DNA from: Candidatus Woesearchaeota archaeon
GTDB lineage: Archaea > Nanobdellota > Nanobdellia > Woesearchaeales > GW2011-AR4
Length of the DNA: 14,964 nt
Assembly: GCA_013330825.1 (NCBI GenBank)
Contig: DUHN01000010.1
Coordinates: 1-14,964, forward strand
Direction of reading: 5' to 3'
Part shown: piece by piece, positions 7,276 to 13,987 of the stretch
Numbering within the stretch: position 1 is the stretch's first letter
Layout of the letters: each line of letters begins with the position of its first letter
The notes under the pieces: model-generated
Told to the model about the DNA's origin: nothing
What the model saw: the letters and a program-made list of their open reading frames with translations, nothing else
Databases searched by the model: none
Made by a program: the position numbers and the translations under genes

Positions 7276-8520
7276 TCATGATGCGGCTGTCCCGGCAAAC
7301 CGGCCGACGATGGCCTTCCTCTTCCTTTCGACGAAGATGGCGAGCGCGATAAGCAGGATGCCGCCGATGATGAAGAAGAGATAGCCGTTGAGCACGTCCC
7401 ACAGGTATTCGAAATACCGCGCGACGACCGCGATGCCGAACGCCAGCATGCCGAGGTTGACCAGCGTCTGCTCCTTCTTGAGCATGCCGAGGGAGATGCT
7501 TGCGAAAATGGCAAGGAAGAGGATGATGTTGAAGATGACGGGGATGAGCCAGAAGTTGACAGTGGCAAACACCACGGAGAGGGGGGCGAACACGAGGAGA
7601 ACCGCAGGGTAGAACGACTCGTAAAAATCGACCGTTGACTTCCTGTCGCGGGAAGCGTAGCTCAGCACCAGGGCGATGGCTGCGATAACGGAGACGGCGA
7701 GGAAAATGATCCAGAAGTGCGAGGAGAGCAGCAGGTCGCGCTGCTGGGTCGCGAGAGCGCCGGTGGAATTCTCATCGTAGCCGAACATCTTGAACGACAT
7801 CATGAACAATGCTCCCAGGATGAGGATGGCGCCGAGCAGATGGTAAGGGTATCGCAGGCCGGTGAGCTGCTCTTTGCGCTCGTGGACCGTCCCCAGGGAA
7901 TAGAGCGCGATGCCCACCGAGAGGAAGATGAGGAAGAACGAATACGCGAGATGATAGGAGGAGGGGATGAGGCTGAACCAGTATTGGCTTTCTGAGGCCA
8001 CGTAGGCGCAGAGCGCGATCACCGCGACGTACAGCGAGGAGACCGAGCGCACCGCGTACGCCACCACCGCAGCGCCGGCGGCCCAGTACAGGAAGCCCAG
8101 CGGCCAGTGGGAGCTGATGTTGAATATCTGCGCGATGAGCCAGATGCCCGCCCCGAAAATGATGGTCCCCAGGAAGATGAGGGATTCGCCCACCCGCGGG
8201 AATGTTCCCCTGGAGAATCTCATGACATAGCCGATGTGGTATGATGCAATCATCGCCGCCAGGATGGCGCCGACCTTCACCCATCGGGGGATGGTGGCCC
8301 AGTTCATCGCGAAGAACAGGATGATGCCCGCGCCGATCATGATGGCGCCGAAGATGGCCATGAACGGCACCAGCCTGCTGCCGGCCTCTCCCTGCTTCAC
8401 TTTGCCTGCGCCGTACATCTCCCTTATCTTTTTGGCCTGCGCGGCAGAGACGATGCCCCTGCTCTGCCATTTGGGGATTTCCTTGAGAATGATCGTACTG
8501 GTGCCAGGGTCTTTGGGCAT
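7276..8520 (-). CDS. DUF2157 polytopic membrane protein
   Basis: 414 residues. A short cytosolic N-terminus carries the typical lead of the family (IPKWQSRGIVSAAQAKKI, a W-x-x-x-G-I-I/V-S pattern), then about 11-12 hydrophobic helices from residue 50 to near the end. The first contain GAIMIGAGIILFFAMNW and IPRWVK, which match the DUF2157 core (G-x-G-I-I-L-F-x-A-x-N-W followed by P--K). A short Arg/Lys tail ends the protein. The function is unknown; it pairs with the GDYXXLXY gene just downstream, an association seen widely in prokaryotes and suggestive of an envelope complex. The start is supported by a TATA box 24-32 bases upstream. It is divergent from purP. Confidence 0.85.
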   Translation of the reverse strand: MPKDPGTSTIILKEIPKWQSRGIVSAAQAKKIREMYGAGKVKQGEAGSRLVPFMAIFGAIMIGAGIILFFAMNWATIPRWVKVGAILAAMIASYHIGYVMRFSRGTFPRVGESLIFLGTIIFGAGIWLIAQIFNISSHWPLGFLYWAAGAAVVAYAVRSVSSLYVAVIALCAYVASESQYWFSLIPSSYHLAYSFFLIFLSVGIALYSLGTVHERKEQLTGLRYPYHLLGAILILGALFMMSFKMFGYDENSTGALATQQRDLLLSSHFWIIFLAVSVIAAIALVLSYASRDRKSTVDFYESFYPAVLLVFAPLSVVFATVNFWLIPVIFNIILFLAIFASISLGMLKKEQTLVNLGMLAFGIAVVARYFEYLWDVLNGYLFFIIGGILLIALAIFVERKRKAIVGRFAGTAAS

Positions 8521-8543
8521 GGAAGATAACTCAATCAGTATCC

Positions 8544-8552
8544 TATATAAAT
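8544..8552 (-). promoter_or_regulatory. TATA box of the DUF2157 gene
   Basis: On the minus strand this reads ATTTATATA, 24-32 bases before the ATG at 8520. It is a near-consensus archaeal box and predicts a leaderless mRNA for the DUF2157-GDYXXLXY pair. Confidence 0.65.
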
Positions 8553-8629
8553 GTTATTCTGCCAACTGCCAACATCAGGATATGGGCTGCTTTTTCGTGC
8601 TGTCATCACTCCCTTGGTGCAGGGCAACC

Positions 8630-8637
8630 TTTAAATA
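8630..8637 (+). promoter_or_regulatory. TATA box of the purP operon
   Basis: TTTAAATA lies 22-29 bases before the ATG at 8659, the same octamer as upstream of ppsA. A leaderless transcript is predicted. An out-of-frame ATG at 8654 would not fit the reading frame. Confidence 0.65.
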
Positions 8638-8658
8638 CAAGATGCCTTACTCTATGGC

Positions 8659-9681
8659 ATGGCGCGACCTCAATTATCCGACTACAGGATTGCGACTCTC
8701 GGTTCTCATTCTGCGCTGCAGATACTCAAGGGGGCGAAGGACGAAGGATTTTCCACCATCGTCATCTGCAAGAAGGGCCAGGAAAAGCCCTACCGGATGT
8801 TCAATGTCGCGGACGAGATTATCTCCATCGGTTCCTTCAAGGACTTCCCGAGGATAGAGCAAGCCCTCATCAAAAAGAACGCCATCATCGTCCCCCACGC
8901 GAGCTTCGTCACCTACATGGGCTTTCAGGAAGTGGAGAAGTTCAAGGTCAATTACTACGGCAACAAGCGCATCCTGCGCTGGGAGTCGGACAGGAACGCG
9001 GAGCGCAACTGGCTCAAGGCGGCGGGATTGTCCCTGCCCAGGATATACCGCAAGCCGAGCGAGATCGACCGCCCTGTCATCGTGAAGTTCCACGGCGCCG
9101 GCGGGGGGAAAGGCTACTTCCTCGCGCGGGACGAGGAGGACTTCAAGAAGAAGATCAAGCCCTATAATCTGAGGAATTACGTCATCCAGGAGTACATCAT
9201 CGGCGTCCCCCTCTATGTCCATTACTTCCATTCCTCGCTGACCGGCGAGCTGGAGATCATGGGCTTTGACAAGCGCTACGAGAGCAACGTGGACGGCATC
9301 GGGAGAATCTCCGCGCGCGACCAGATGGTCCTCAACAATGTCGACCCGAGCTATGTCATCGTTGGCAACACGCCCATCGTCATCCGGGAGAGCTTCCTGC
9401 CGCGCCTGATCGAGATGGGGGAAAACATCGTGAAACGCTCGAAGAAGATCGCTCCACCCGGGCTTTTCGGCCCGTTCTGCCTCGAGACCGTCCTCACCCC
9501 CGATGAGGACATCAAGGTATTCGAGATTTCCGCGCGCATCGTCGCGGGAACGAATCCGTACACTCACGGCTCCCCCTACACCTGGCTCAGGTACAACGAG
9601 CCCATGTCCACGGGCAGGAGGATCGCACGGGAGATAAGAACTGCCATCGAGCAGGACCGGCTCAAGGAGGTGCTGGCATGA
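8659..9681 (+). CDS. purP: PurP, formate-dependent FAICAR synthetase (canonical copy)
   Basis: ATP-grasp ligase that formylates AICAR with formate and ATP to give FAICAR, the archaeal replacement for the folate-dependent PurH transformylase step. The 340 residues begin almost directly at the first strand, IATLGSHSALQILKGAK (11-27). Compared with my memory of the Methanocaldococcus enzyme, the hallmark blocks are present: YYGNKRILRWESD, the ATP-grasp loop KFHGAGGGKGYF (143-154), QEYIIGVPLYVHYF, FDKRYESNVDG (203-213), GNTPIVIRES, GPFCLE (271-276) and FEISARIVAGTN (288-299). The N-terminal helix of about 17 residues seen in the Methanocaldococcus protein is largely missing here. It heads a three-gene operon with its own TATA box, and its stop overlaps the next start as ATGA. 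Two Pfam halves are expected (DUF1246 and DUF1297). Confidence 0.92.
   Translation: MARPQLSDYRIATLGSHSALQILKGAKDEGFSTIVICKKGQEKPYRMFNVADEIISIGSFKDFPRIEQALIKKNAIIVPHASFVTYMGFQEVEKFKVNYYGNKRILRWESDRNAERNWLKAAGLSLPRIYRKPSEIDRPVIVKFHGAGGGKGYFLARDEEDFKKKIKPYNLRNYVIQEYIIGVPLYVHYFHSSLTGELEIMGFDKRYESNVDGIGRISARDQMVLNNVDPSYVIVGNTPIVIRESFLPRLIEMGENIVKRSKKIAPPGLFGPFCLETVLTPDEDIKVFEISARIVAGTNPYTHGSPYTWLRYNEPMSTGRRIAREIRTAIEQDRLKEVLA
9666..9672 (+). promoter_or_regulatory. Strong Shine-Dalgarno site before the secreted-protein gene
   Basis: GGAGGTG, a perfect match to the archaeal anti-SD sequence, sits 5 bases before ATG 9678, inside the purP coding end. It fixes the start of the downstream gene and shows that operon-internal genes here use SD-led initiation. 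Confidence 0.8.
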
Positions 9682-10406
9682 GAAAAACAACCACCGCATT
9701 CGTCATTATCCTTTGCCTTCTTTCTTTTTCGGCGGCTGCCTATGACCTGAACAATTACCCGAGGCCGTTCGCCTCATCCGGGAAGGTGGACAACATCATC
9801 GTCGTTGGCGACAAGGCGCCGGCAAGCCACGTCATCGCCCAGACGAACCTCGCGCTGGCCCTCGGCCAGGAAGCGGATGTGCAGGCATTCGGCGTCTCCA
9901 AGCTGGCATCGGAAGTCACCGACCTTGAGCAGAACATCATCAGCATAGGCAATCCCTGCGACAATGCGGTGTCTGCCTCCCTCCTCGGCAATCCCAAGCC
10001 GTGCGACAAGGACTATGCGCCGGGAAAGGCGTCCATCATGGTCAACGAGAAGGATGGCAAGGTCCGCCTGATTGTCGCCGGCTTCACGGACAAGGGGACG
10101 CAGGCAGCGGCGAACGCGCTCAAGAGCTACGGGAACATCGGCCTGAAAGGGACCCTCTACACCATCGACGTCGATGAGCCGACGGACATCCCTTCCCGGG
10201 AAGCTGCCCAGAATGCTTCAGATGCCGGCGATCAACAGGAAGAGGAGCAGACGGAAGCGCCTCAGCAGGAAGAGCAGCAGGAGCAGCAAGGGTCTGCACC
10301 TGAAGAGTCCGGAAATAACACCGAAACAGTCCAGTCATTCACGCAGGACAAGGAAGGGAACGTCTTTGCCAGGTTCTTCCACTGGCTGACGTCATTGTTT
10401 GGCTGA
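9678..10406 (+). CDS. Secreted S-layer-like domain protein
   Basis: 242 residues with a clear signal peptide: a short basic MRK start, a hydrophobic core to about 18, and an S-A-A-A site near 18-21. The mature start has YPRPFASSGKVDNIIVVGD and an AQTNLALAL helix, then GNPCDN (91-96) and GNPKPCDKDYAPGKA (104-117) with two cysteines (94, 109) likely forming a disulfide, then a VRLIVAGFTDKGTQAAANAL block. This arrangement recurs in S-layer and other surface proteins of many archaea. After about 170 a low-complexity Glu/Gln/Pro linker (about 180-212) leads to a short amphipathic C-terminus (FARFFHWLTSLFG) with no true membrane anchor. Its start overlaps the purP stop (ATGA) and is preceded by a strong SD site, so it is co-translated with a purine enzyme for no obvious reason. 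Confidence 0.78.
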   Translation: MRKTTTAFVIILCLLSFSAAAYDLNNYPRPFASSGKVDNIIVVGDKAPASHVIAQTNLALALGQEADVQAFGVSKLASEVTDLEQNIISIGNPCDNAVSASLLGNPKPCDKDYAPGKASIMVNEKDGKVRLIVAGFTDKGTQAAANALKSYGNIGLKGTLYTIDVDEPTDIPSREAAQNASDAGDQQEEEQTEAPQQEEQQEQQGSAPEESGNNTETVQSFTQDKEGNVFARFFHWLTSLFG

Positions 10407-10421
10407 ACGGGGAAACACACA

Positions 10422-11579
10422 ATGGGGTGGGTACGCACCATGCTCGGACGGAAAATCACGCAGAAGGATGTCGCAAAGATTCTTGAGGGCTACACTCCCG
10501 GAAGCCTGACCATCGGGGTGTTGGGGGGGCATTCCGCCCTTGACGTGCTCAGGGGGGCGAAGAAGCGCGGCTTCTCCACGCTTGCGGTCTGCCAGAAGGG
10601 CCGCGAGCAGGCCTACGCGAAGTATTACCGCACGAGGGACGGGAAGGGCGTGGTGGACGACGTCATCGTCGTCAACAAGTTCTCCGACATCGTGAAGAAG
10701 GATGTCCAGCAGCAGCTCCGGGAAAAGAACACCATCTTCGTCCACAACCGGTATTTCTGGGTGTACTGCGATTTCGAGGACATCGAGAAGAAATTCGAGG
10801 TGCCCATCTTCGGGACGCGCGATATGGTCAGGCTCGAGGAGCGGGACGTGCCGAAGAACCAGTATTACCTGCTGAAGAAAGCGGGCATCCGTACGCCGAA
10901 GATGTTCGAGTCCCACAAGAAGATCGACCGCCTGGCCATCGTCAAGGTGGCCGAGGCCAAGCGCGGCTACGAGCGGGCCTTCTTCCTCTGCAACTCCGAG
11001 CAGGGCTACAACGAGAAATCCGCGGAGCTGCTCAAGAAAGGCACCATCTCCAGGGAGGGCCTGAAGAAGGCCGTCATCGAGGAGTATGTGGTGGGGGCGC
11101 AGGTGAACCTCAATTTCTTCTACAGCCCCCTGACCGGTGAGCTGGAGCTGATGGGCACGGACATGAGGCGGCAGACGAACCTGGACGGCTTCCTCCGCCT
11201 TCCCGTGCCGGAGCAGGTGGAAGCGCTGAGGTACCTGAAGCCCCGGATGGTCGAGACCGGCCACGTCGCCGTGACGGTGAAGGAATCCCTGCTGGAGAAG
11301 ATATTCGCCCTTGGCGAGAAGTTCGTCGAGGCAACCAGGAAGGAGCATCCCGTCGGCATCATCGGGCCGTTCGCCCTGCAGGGCGCGGTCGTCGCGGAGG
11401 AAGGCAGGGAGGACATCGTCATCTTCGACGTCTCCATGCGCATCCCTGGCAGCCCCGGCACCATGTTCACGCCCTATTCCGCGTACCTGTACGGCGACGC
11501 CATCAGCTACGGCGAGCGCATCGCGATGGAGATCAAGAAGGCGTCCGAGACCGGGGAACTGGGCAAAATATGTACATAA
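10422..11579 (+). CDS. Divergent PurP paralog (FAICAR synthetase-like ATP-grasp ligase)
   Basis: 385 residues, homologous along its full length to the PurP at 8659 (shared blocks include LG-HSAL-VLRGAKK-GFST, PLTGELELMG and IGPFALQ). Several blocks expected to contact ATP or AICAR differ: KRYESN-DG becomes MRRQTNLDG (248-256); the glycine-rich loop KF-GA-GGKGYF becomes KVAEAKRGYERAFF (175-188); GNKRILRWE becomes GTRDMVRLEE; VPHASF becomes VHNRYF; ARIVAGTN becomes MRIPGSPGT (339-347). It therefore probably has another substrate or a regulatory role. Archaeal genomes often carry more than one PurP-like gene, and not all copies are thought to have FAICAR synthetase activity. It begins 15 bases after the secreted-protein stop. 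The ATG at 10440 is an alternative start: GGGGTG at 10424-10429 could serve as its SD, and it would shorten the tail before the first strand. Confidence 0.85.
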   Translation: MGWVRTMLGRKITQKDVAKILEGYTPGSLTIGVLGGHSALDVLRGAKKRGFSTLAVCQKGREQAYAKYYRTRDGKGVVDDVIVVNKFSDIVKKDVQQQLREKNTIFVHNRYFWVYCDFEDIEKKFEVPIFGTRDMVRLEERDVPKNQYYLLKKAGIRTPKMFESHKKIDRLAIVKVAEAKRGYERAFFLCNSEQGYNEKSAELLKKGTISREGLKKAVIEEYVVGAQVNLNFFYSPLTGELELMGTDMRRQTNLDGFLRLPVPEQVEALRYLKPRMVETGHVAVTVKESLLEKIFALGEKFVEATRKEHPVGIIGPFALQGAVVAEEGREDIVIFDVSMRIPGSPGTMFTPYSAYLYGDAISYGERIAMEIKKASETGELGKICT

Positions 11580-11819
11580 AATCGGCTTTCACACCATTAT
11601 CCACATCAACGTTAGCGCTCATCGTGCCTTCGGCAAACAATGGGCGTGCCACAACGCCACAGTGCGCGCGTTCTTTTCATGGAACCAGGCCACTGCTTTT
11701 GCGAAGCAAAAGTCACGAACGAGCGCAGCGAAGTGGGAATACAGGCCGGCTAGAATTCGCGAGCCGCAGGCGAGCATGATTATCGTAATGATGCACAGAT
11801 ACCCCAATAAAAAACAAGC
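11580..11819. repeat. Gene-free 240-base stretch with short palindromes
   Basis: No gene is supported between the purP paralog and guaA. The stretch holds a perfect 7-bp stem with a GAA loop (11696-11712), a 5-bp stem GGCGT/ACGCC (11643-11658), a short ATTA/TAAT dyad near 11779-11789, and repeated GCGAGC words (11759-11764, 11770-11775). It is poor in stop codons in two forward frames and one reverse frame, yet none of the resulting peptides looks like a protein (they are rich in Arg, Ser and Ala). It could be an intergenic palindromic repeat element, a structured leader of guaA, or an eroded sequence. Confidence 0.45.
11696..11712. other. Perfect inverted repeat (hairpin)
   Basis: CTTTTGC-GAA-GCAAAAG: a 7-bp perfect stem with a 3-base loop. 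No T-run follows directly on the plus strand, so it is not a classical terminator. It lies 108 bases before guaA. Confidence 0.55.
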
Positions 11820-13358
11820 ATGATAGCGATACTCAACTTCGGAGGCCAGACCTGCCATCTTATCGCCCGCAGGGTGAGGGAGCTGGGCGTCTATTCTGAG
11901 ATATTTTCCCACGACATCCCCGCGAAAGCGCTCAGGAAATCAGGGCCGGAAGGCATCATCCTCAGCGGCGGCCCAAACTCGGTGTATGAGAAGGATTCTC
12001 CCCATCTGGATAAGGAGGTATTGGAGCTGGGCATCCCCGTCATGGGCATCTGCTACGGGTTCCAGCTGCTTTCCTATTATGCCAAGGGAGAAGTGCAGGG
12101 AGGGACGCAGAAGGAATACGGCAGGAAGATGCTCTCTGTGGAGCGGCAGGGCACCCTCCTCAAGGGGCTCTTGGGCAAGGAGCAGGTGTGGATGAGCCAC
12201 GGGGATCTGGTCAAGGCGCTGCCCCGGGAATTCACCATCCTCGCGAGGACCGAGCACTGCCCCGTCGCCGCGTTCGAGAACCGGAAACGGAAGCTCTACG
12301 GCGTGCTGTTCCACCCGGAAGTCGCGCACACGCTGAAAGGCATGACGGTGCTTGGGAACTTCGTCTTCGGCGCCTGCAGGGCGAAGAAGGACTGGGATGT
12401 CTCCTCCTTTGTGCCGCGCCTGGTGAAGGACATCAGGAAAGAGGTTGGGGGGAGCGGCGTCATCATGGGCGTCTCCGGAGGCGTGGACAGCTCGGTCGCC
12501 GCGACGCTTTTGCACAAGGCCGTCGGCAGGAACCTCCATTGCGTCTTCATCGACCACGGCCTCATCAGGAAGGGCGAAGCCAAAGAAGTCGCGCGCTATT
12601 TCAGGGACCATCTCCATTTCGAGCATTTTCACATGGTTGATGCGTCAAAGCTGTTCCTCTCCCGCCTGAAGGGCGTCACTGACCCGGAAGAGAAGCGGAA
12701 GATCATCGGCCACGCCTTCATCGAGGCCTTCGAGAAGAAAGTCGCGGAGCTGGAGAGGAAGCACCCCAACATCACCTTCCTCGGCCAAGGCACCATTTAT
12801 CCGGACCGCATCGAGTCCGCGCAGCCCTCGAAGGCAGCCTCCAAGATCAAGAGCCACCATAATGTGACGCTGCCGGAGAAGATGAAGCTCAAGGTCATCG
12901 AGCCGCTCAAGGAGCTCTACAAGGACGAGGTGAGGGAGCTTGGCCTCAAGCTGGGCATCCCGCAAGAGCTCATCGGCAGGCATCCCTTCCCCGGGCCGGG
13001 GCTGGCCATCAGGATTCTCGGAGAGGTCACGGAAGAGCGCCTGAGGATTGTGCGGGAGGCGGATTTTATCTTCATCGGCGAGCTGAAGAACGGGGGCCAT
13101 TACGACAAGGTATGGCAGGCCTTCGCCGCGCTGTTCCCGGTCAGGAGCGTCGGCGTCATGGGGGATGCGCGCACGTACGAGTACATCATCTCGTTGAGGG
13201 CGGTGACCTCGAAGGATGCCATGACCGCGGACTGGGCGCAGCTGCCGCACGAGTTCCTCTCCCATGTCGCCAGCAGGATCGTCAACGAGGTCAGGGGAGT
13301 GAACAGGGTTGTCTACGATATTACTCAGAAGCCGCCGGGAACGATTGAGTATGAGTGA
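11820..13358 (+). CDS. guaA: GMP synthase, fused glutaminase and synthetase
   Basis: Glutamine-dependent amination of XMP to GMP, the last step of guanine nucleotide synthesis. 512 residues in one chain. The class I amidotransferase domain (1-185) has the nucleophile elbow GICYG (Cys78), LFHPE (His165, Glu167) and SGGPNSVYE. The ATP-pyrophosphatase domain has the PP-loop GVSGGVDSS (217-225). The dimerisation/XMP domain has the signature GRHPFPGPGLAIRILGEVT and ends KPPGTIEYE, the usual family terminus. Many euryarchaea encode the two halves as separate genes, so the fused bacterial-style form is notable. The start ATG at 11820 gives the normal N-terminus (the usual DFGSQ reads NFGGQ). No convincing TATA box is placed; only a weak A-rich stretch lies at 11804-11814. 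The last 30 bases before the stop are duplicated downstream. Confidence 0.96.
   Translation: MIAILNFGGQTCHLIARRVRELGVYSEIFSHDIPAKALRKSGPEGIILSGGPNSVYEKDSPHLDKEVLELGIPVMGICYGFQLLSYYAKGEVQGGTQKEYGRKMLSVERQGTLLKGLLGKEQVWMSHGDLVKALPREFTILARTEHCPVAAFENRKRKLYGVLFHPEVAHTLKGMTVLGNFVFGACRAKKDWDVSSFVPRLVKDIRKEVGGSGVIMGVSGGVDSSVAATLLHKAVGRNLHCVFIDHGLIRKGEAKEVARYFRDHLHFEHFHMVDASKLFLSRLKGVTDPEEKRKIIGHAFIEAFEKKVAELERKHPNITFLGQGTIYPDRIESAQPSKAASKIKSHHNVTLPEKMKLKVIEPLKELYKDEVRELGLKLGIPQELIGRHPFPGPGLAIRILGEVTEERLRIVREADFIFIGELKNGGHYDKVWQAFAALFPVRSVGVMGDARTYEYIISLRAVTSKDAMTADWAQLPHEFLSHVASRIVNEVRGVNRVVYDITQKPPGTIEYE
13328..13357 (+). repeat. 30-base direct repeat, copy 1 (guaA 3' end)
   Basis: Begins GAAGCCGCC and ends GAGTATGAGTG. 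It covers the last codons of guaA and the first two bases of its TGA stop. It is identical over 30 bases to 13953-13982, which lies 625 bases downstream in the same orientation. Confidence 0.95.
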
Positions 13359-13375
13359 GGGAAGAAGGAATCTCG

Positions 13376-13708
13376 TTACTTTGGCTTGCCCATGCGCCCA
13401 TACATCTCATTGAATTTCTGTGCGGGAAAGAGATACGATGAAGAGGGCGTTGTTAAAAATTCGAACCTCAATCTTGCGTTGTTGTCTTCTAGCATGCCCG
13501 CGACAGTGATGCGTTCGCTATTGCGGATGGCGGAGTCGAGAGAAGCTGCCGCATGGGCTATCTGTTCGTTGTTGAAATGGGGATCCCGCTTCATAGTTTC
13601 AATTTTTCTGGCCACATCCTTGCCACCTAGCCCCTTTCTCATCTCTAACATGGACGAGGATTCATTGTAAACATGGGACATCCTCTCGGCGTGGGCGTAG
13701 CATACCAA
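13376..13708 (-). CDS. Downstream part of a frameshifted small gene
   Basis: Open for 110 codons from a TTG at 13708; the first ATG is at 13681 (101 residues). It is hydrophilic and mostly helical, with a GLGGKDVARKIETMKRDPHF stretch, and I recognise no family. The frame remains open upstream of the TTG, and protein-like sequence (LLSFVLDSKLVCYAHAERM) continues back to the poly-C run at about 13737-13741, where it would join the small ORF at 13729-13887 if one base were added. So this is probably the C-terminal two thirds of one gene of about 170 residues, not a gene starting here. No promoter or SD site of its own was seen. It is convergent with guaA (17-base gap). Confidence 0.5.
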   Translation of the reverse strand: MVCYAHAERMSHVYNESSSMLEMRKGLGGKDVARKIETMKRDPHFNNEQIAHAAASLDSAIRNSERITVAGMLEDNNARLRFEFLTTPSSSYLFPAQKFNEMYGRMGKPK

Positions 13709-13728
13709 TTTACTATCAAGAACAAAAC

Positions 13729-13887
13729 TCAGGAGGGGGTTCCCGCATAGGAATCCCTGTCCGCATACAGCCCCGTAGGAGTTCCCTCAATCTGGATGAG
13801 GATTCCCCCGGTGTCAGCCGCAGCCAGCGCCTCTTCTACGTTGCCGAATGTTTTCAAAAATATCGAGTTGATGTCCATGGCAGTCAT
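13729..13887 (-). pseudogene. Upstream part of the same small gene, ending at a probable frameshift
   Basis: A 52-codon ORF starting at ATG 13887: MTAMDINSIFLKTFGNVEEA, then an LAAADTGGILIQIEG segment, GLYADRDSYAGTPS, stop. A TATA box 19-26 bases upstream gives a leaderless start like its neighbours, which argues this is the true 5' end. Just before the stop is a run of five C on the minus strand (within ACCCCCTCC). One more C would bypass the TGA and run on into LLSFVLDSKLVCYAHAERM and the rest of the downstream ORF, making about 170 residues. This is consistent with a broken gene, a base-call or assembly error in a homopolymer, or less likely programmed frameshifting. The function is unknown. 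Confidence 0.6.
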
Positions 13888-13905
13888 TTTAAGAATTGTT
13901 GTCAC

Positions 13906-13913
13906 TATTTAAA
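13906..13913 (-). promoter_or_regulatory. TATA box of the frameshifted gene
   Basis: On the minus strand this reads TTTAAATA, the same octamer as before ppsA and purP, 19-26 bases before ATG 13887. Confidence 0.55.
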
Positions 13914-13952
13914 AGTATCTAAAAGGTTTTGCGGCTATTTTTGGTTGATGCG

Positions 13953-13982
13953 GAAGCCGCCGGGAACGATTGAGTATGAGTG
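13953..13982 (+). repeat. 30-base direct repeat, copy 2 (detached guaA 3' end)
   Basis: A perfect copy of 13328-13357. Read in the guaA frame it would give KPPGTIEYE, but the stop is TGG instead of TGA and the frame runs WGLN then TAG. The bases before it do not continue the guaA similarity, so only the terminus is duplicated. It ends 5 bases before the stop of the convergent minus-strand gene. Confidence 0.95.
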
Positions 13983-13987
13983 GGGGC

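Noticed and set aside
7245..7568. N-terminal extension of the GDYXXLXY frame
   Set aside because: The extension is a Ser/Arg-rich shadow of the DUF2157 gene; the protein makes sense only from ATG 7244, at its membrane helix.
8674..9699. Long minus-strand open frame (341 codons) opposite purP
   Set aside because: It is the antisense shadow of a clear purP in a G+C-rich region; its translation is Leu/Asp/Val-rich with no protein motif.
10392..11348. Long minus-strand open frame opposite the purP paralog
   Set aside because: Antisense shadow with His/Leu/Asp-rich composition; the plus-strand reading is homologous to PurP throughout.
11580..11819. tRNA, C/D box RNA or riboswitch in the spacer
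   Set aside because: No cloverleaf with a T-loop, no proper C and D box pair and no known aptamer could be traced by eye.
11619..11912. Small ORFs in and around the spacer before guaA, on both strands
   Set aside because: The peptides have biased composition, no start signals and no family features; open frames here follow from the GC-rich repeat words.
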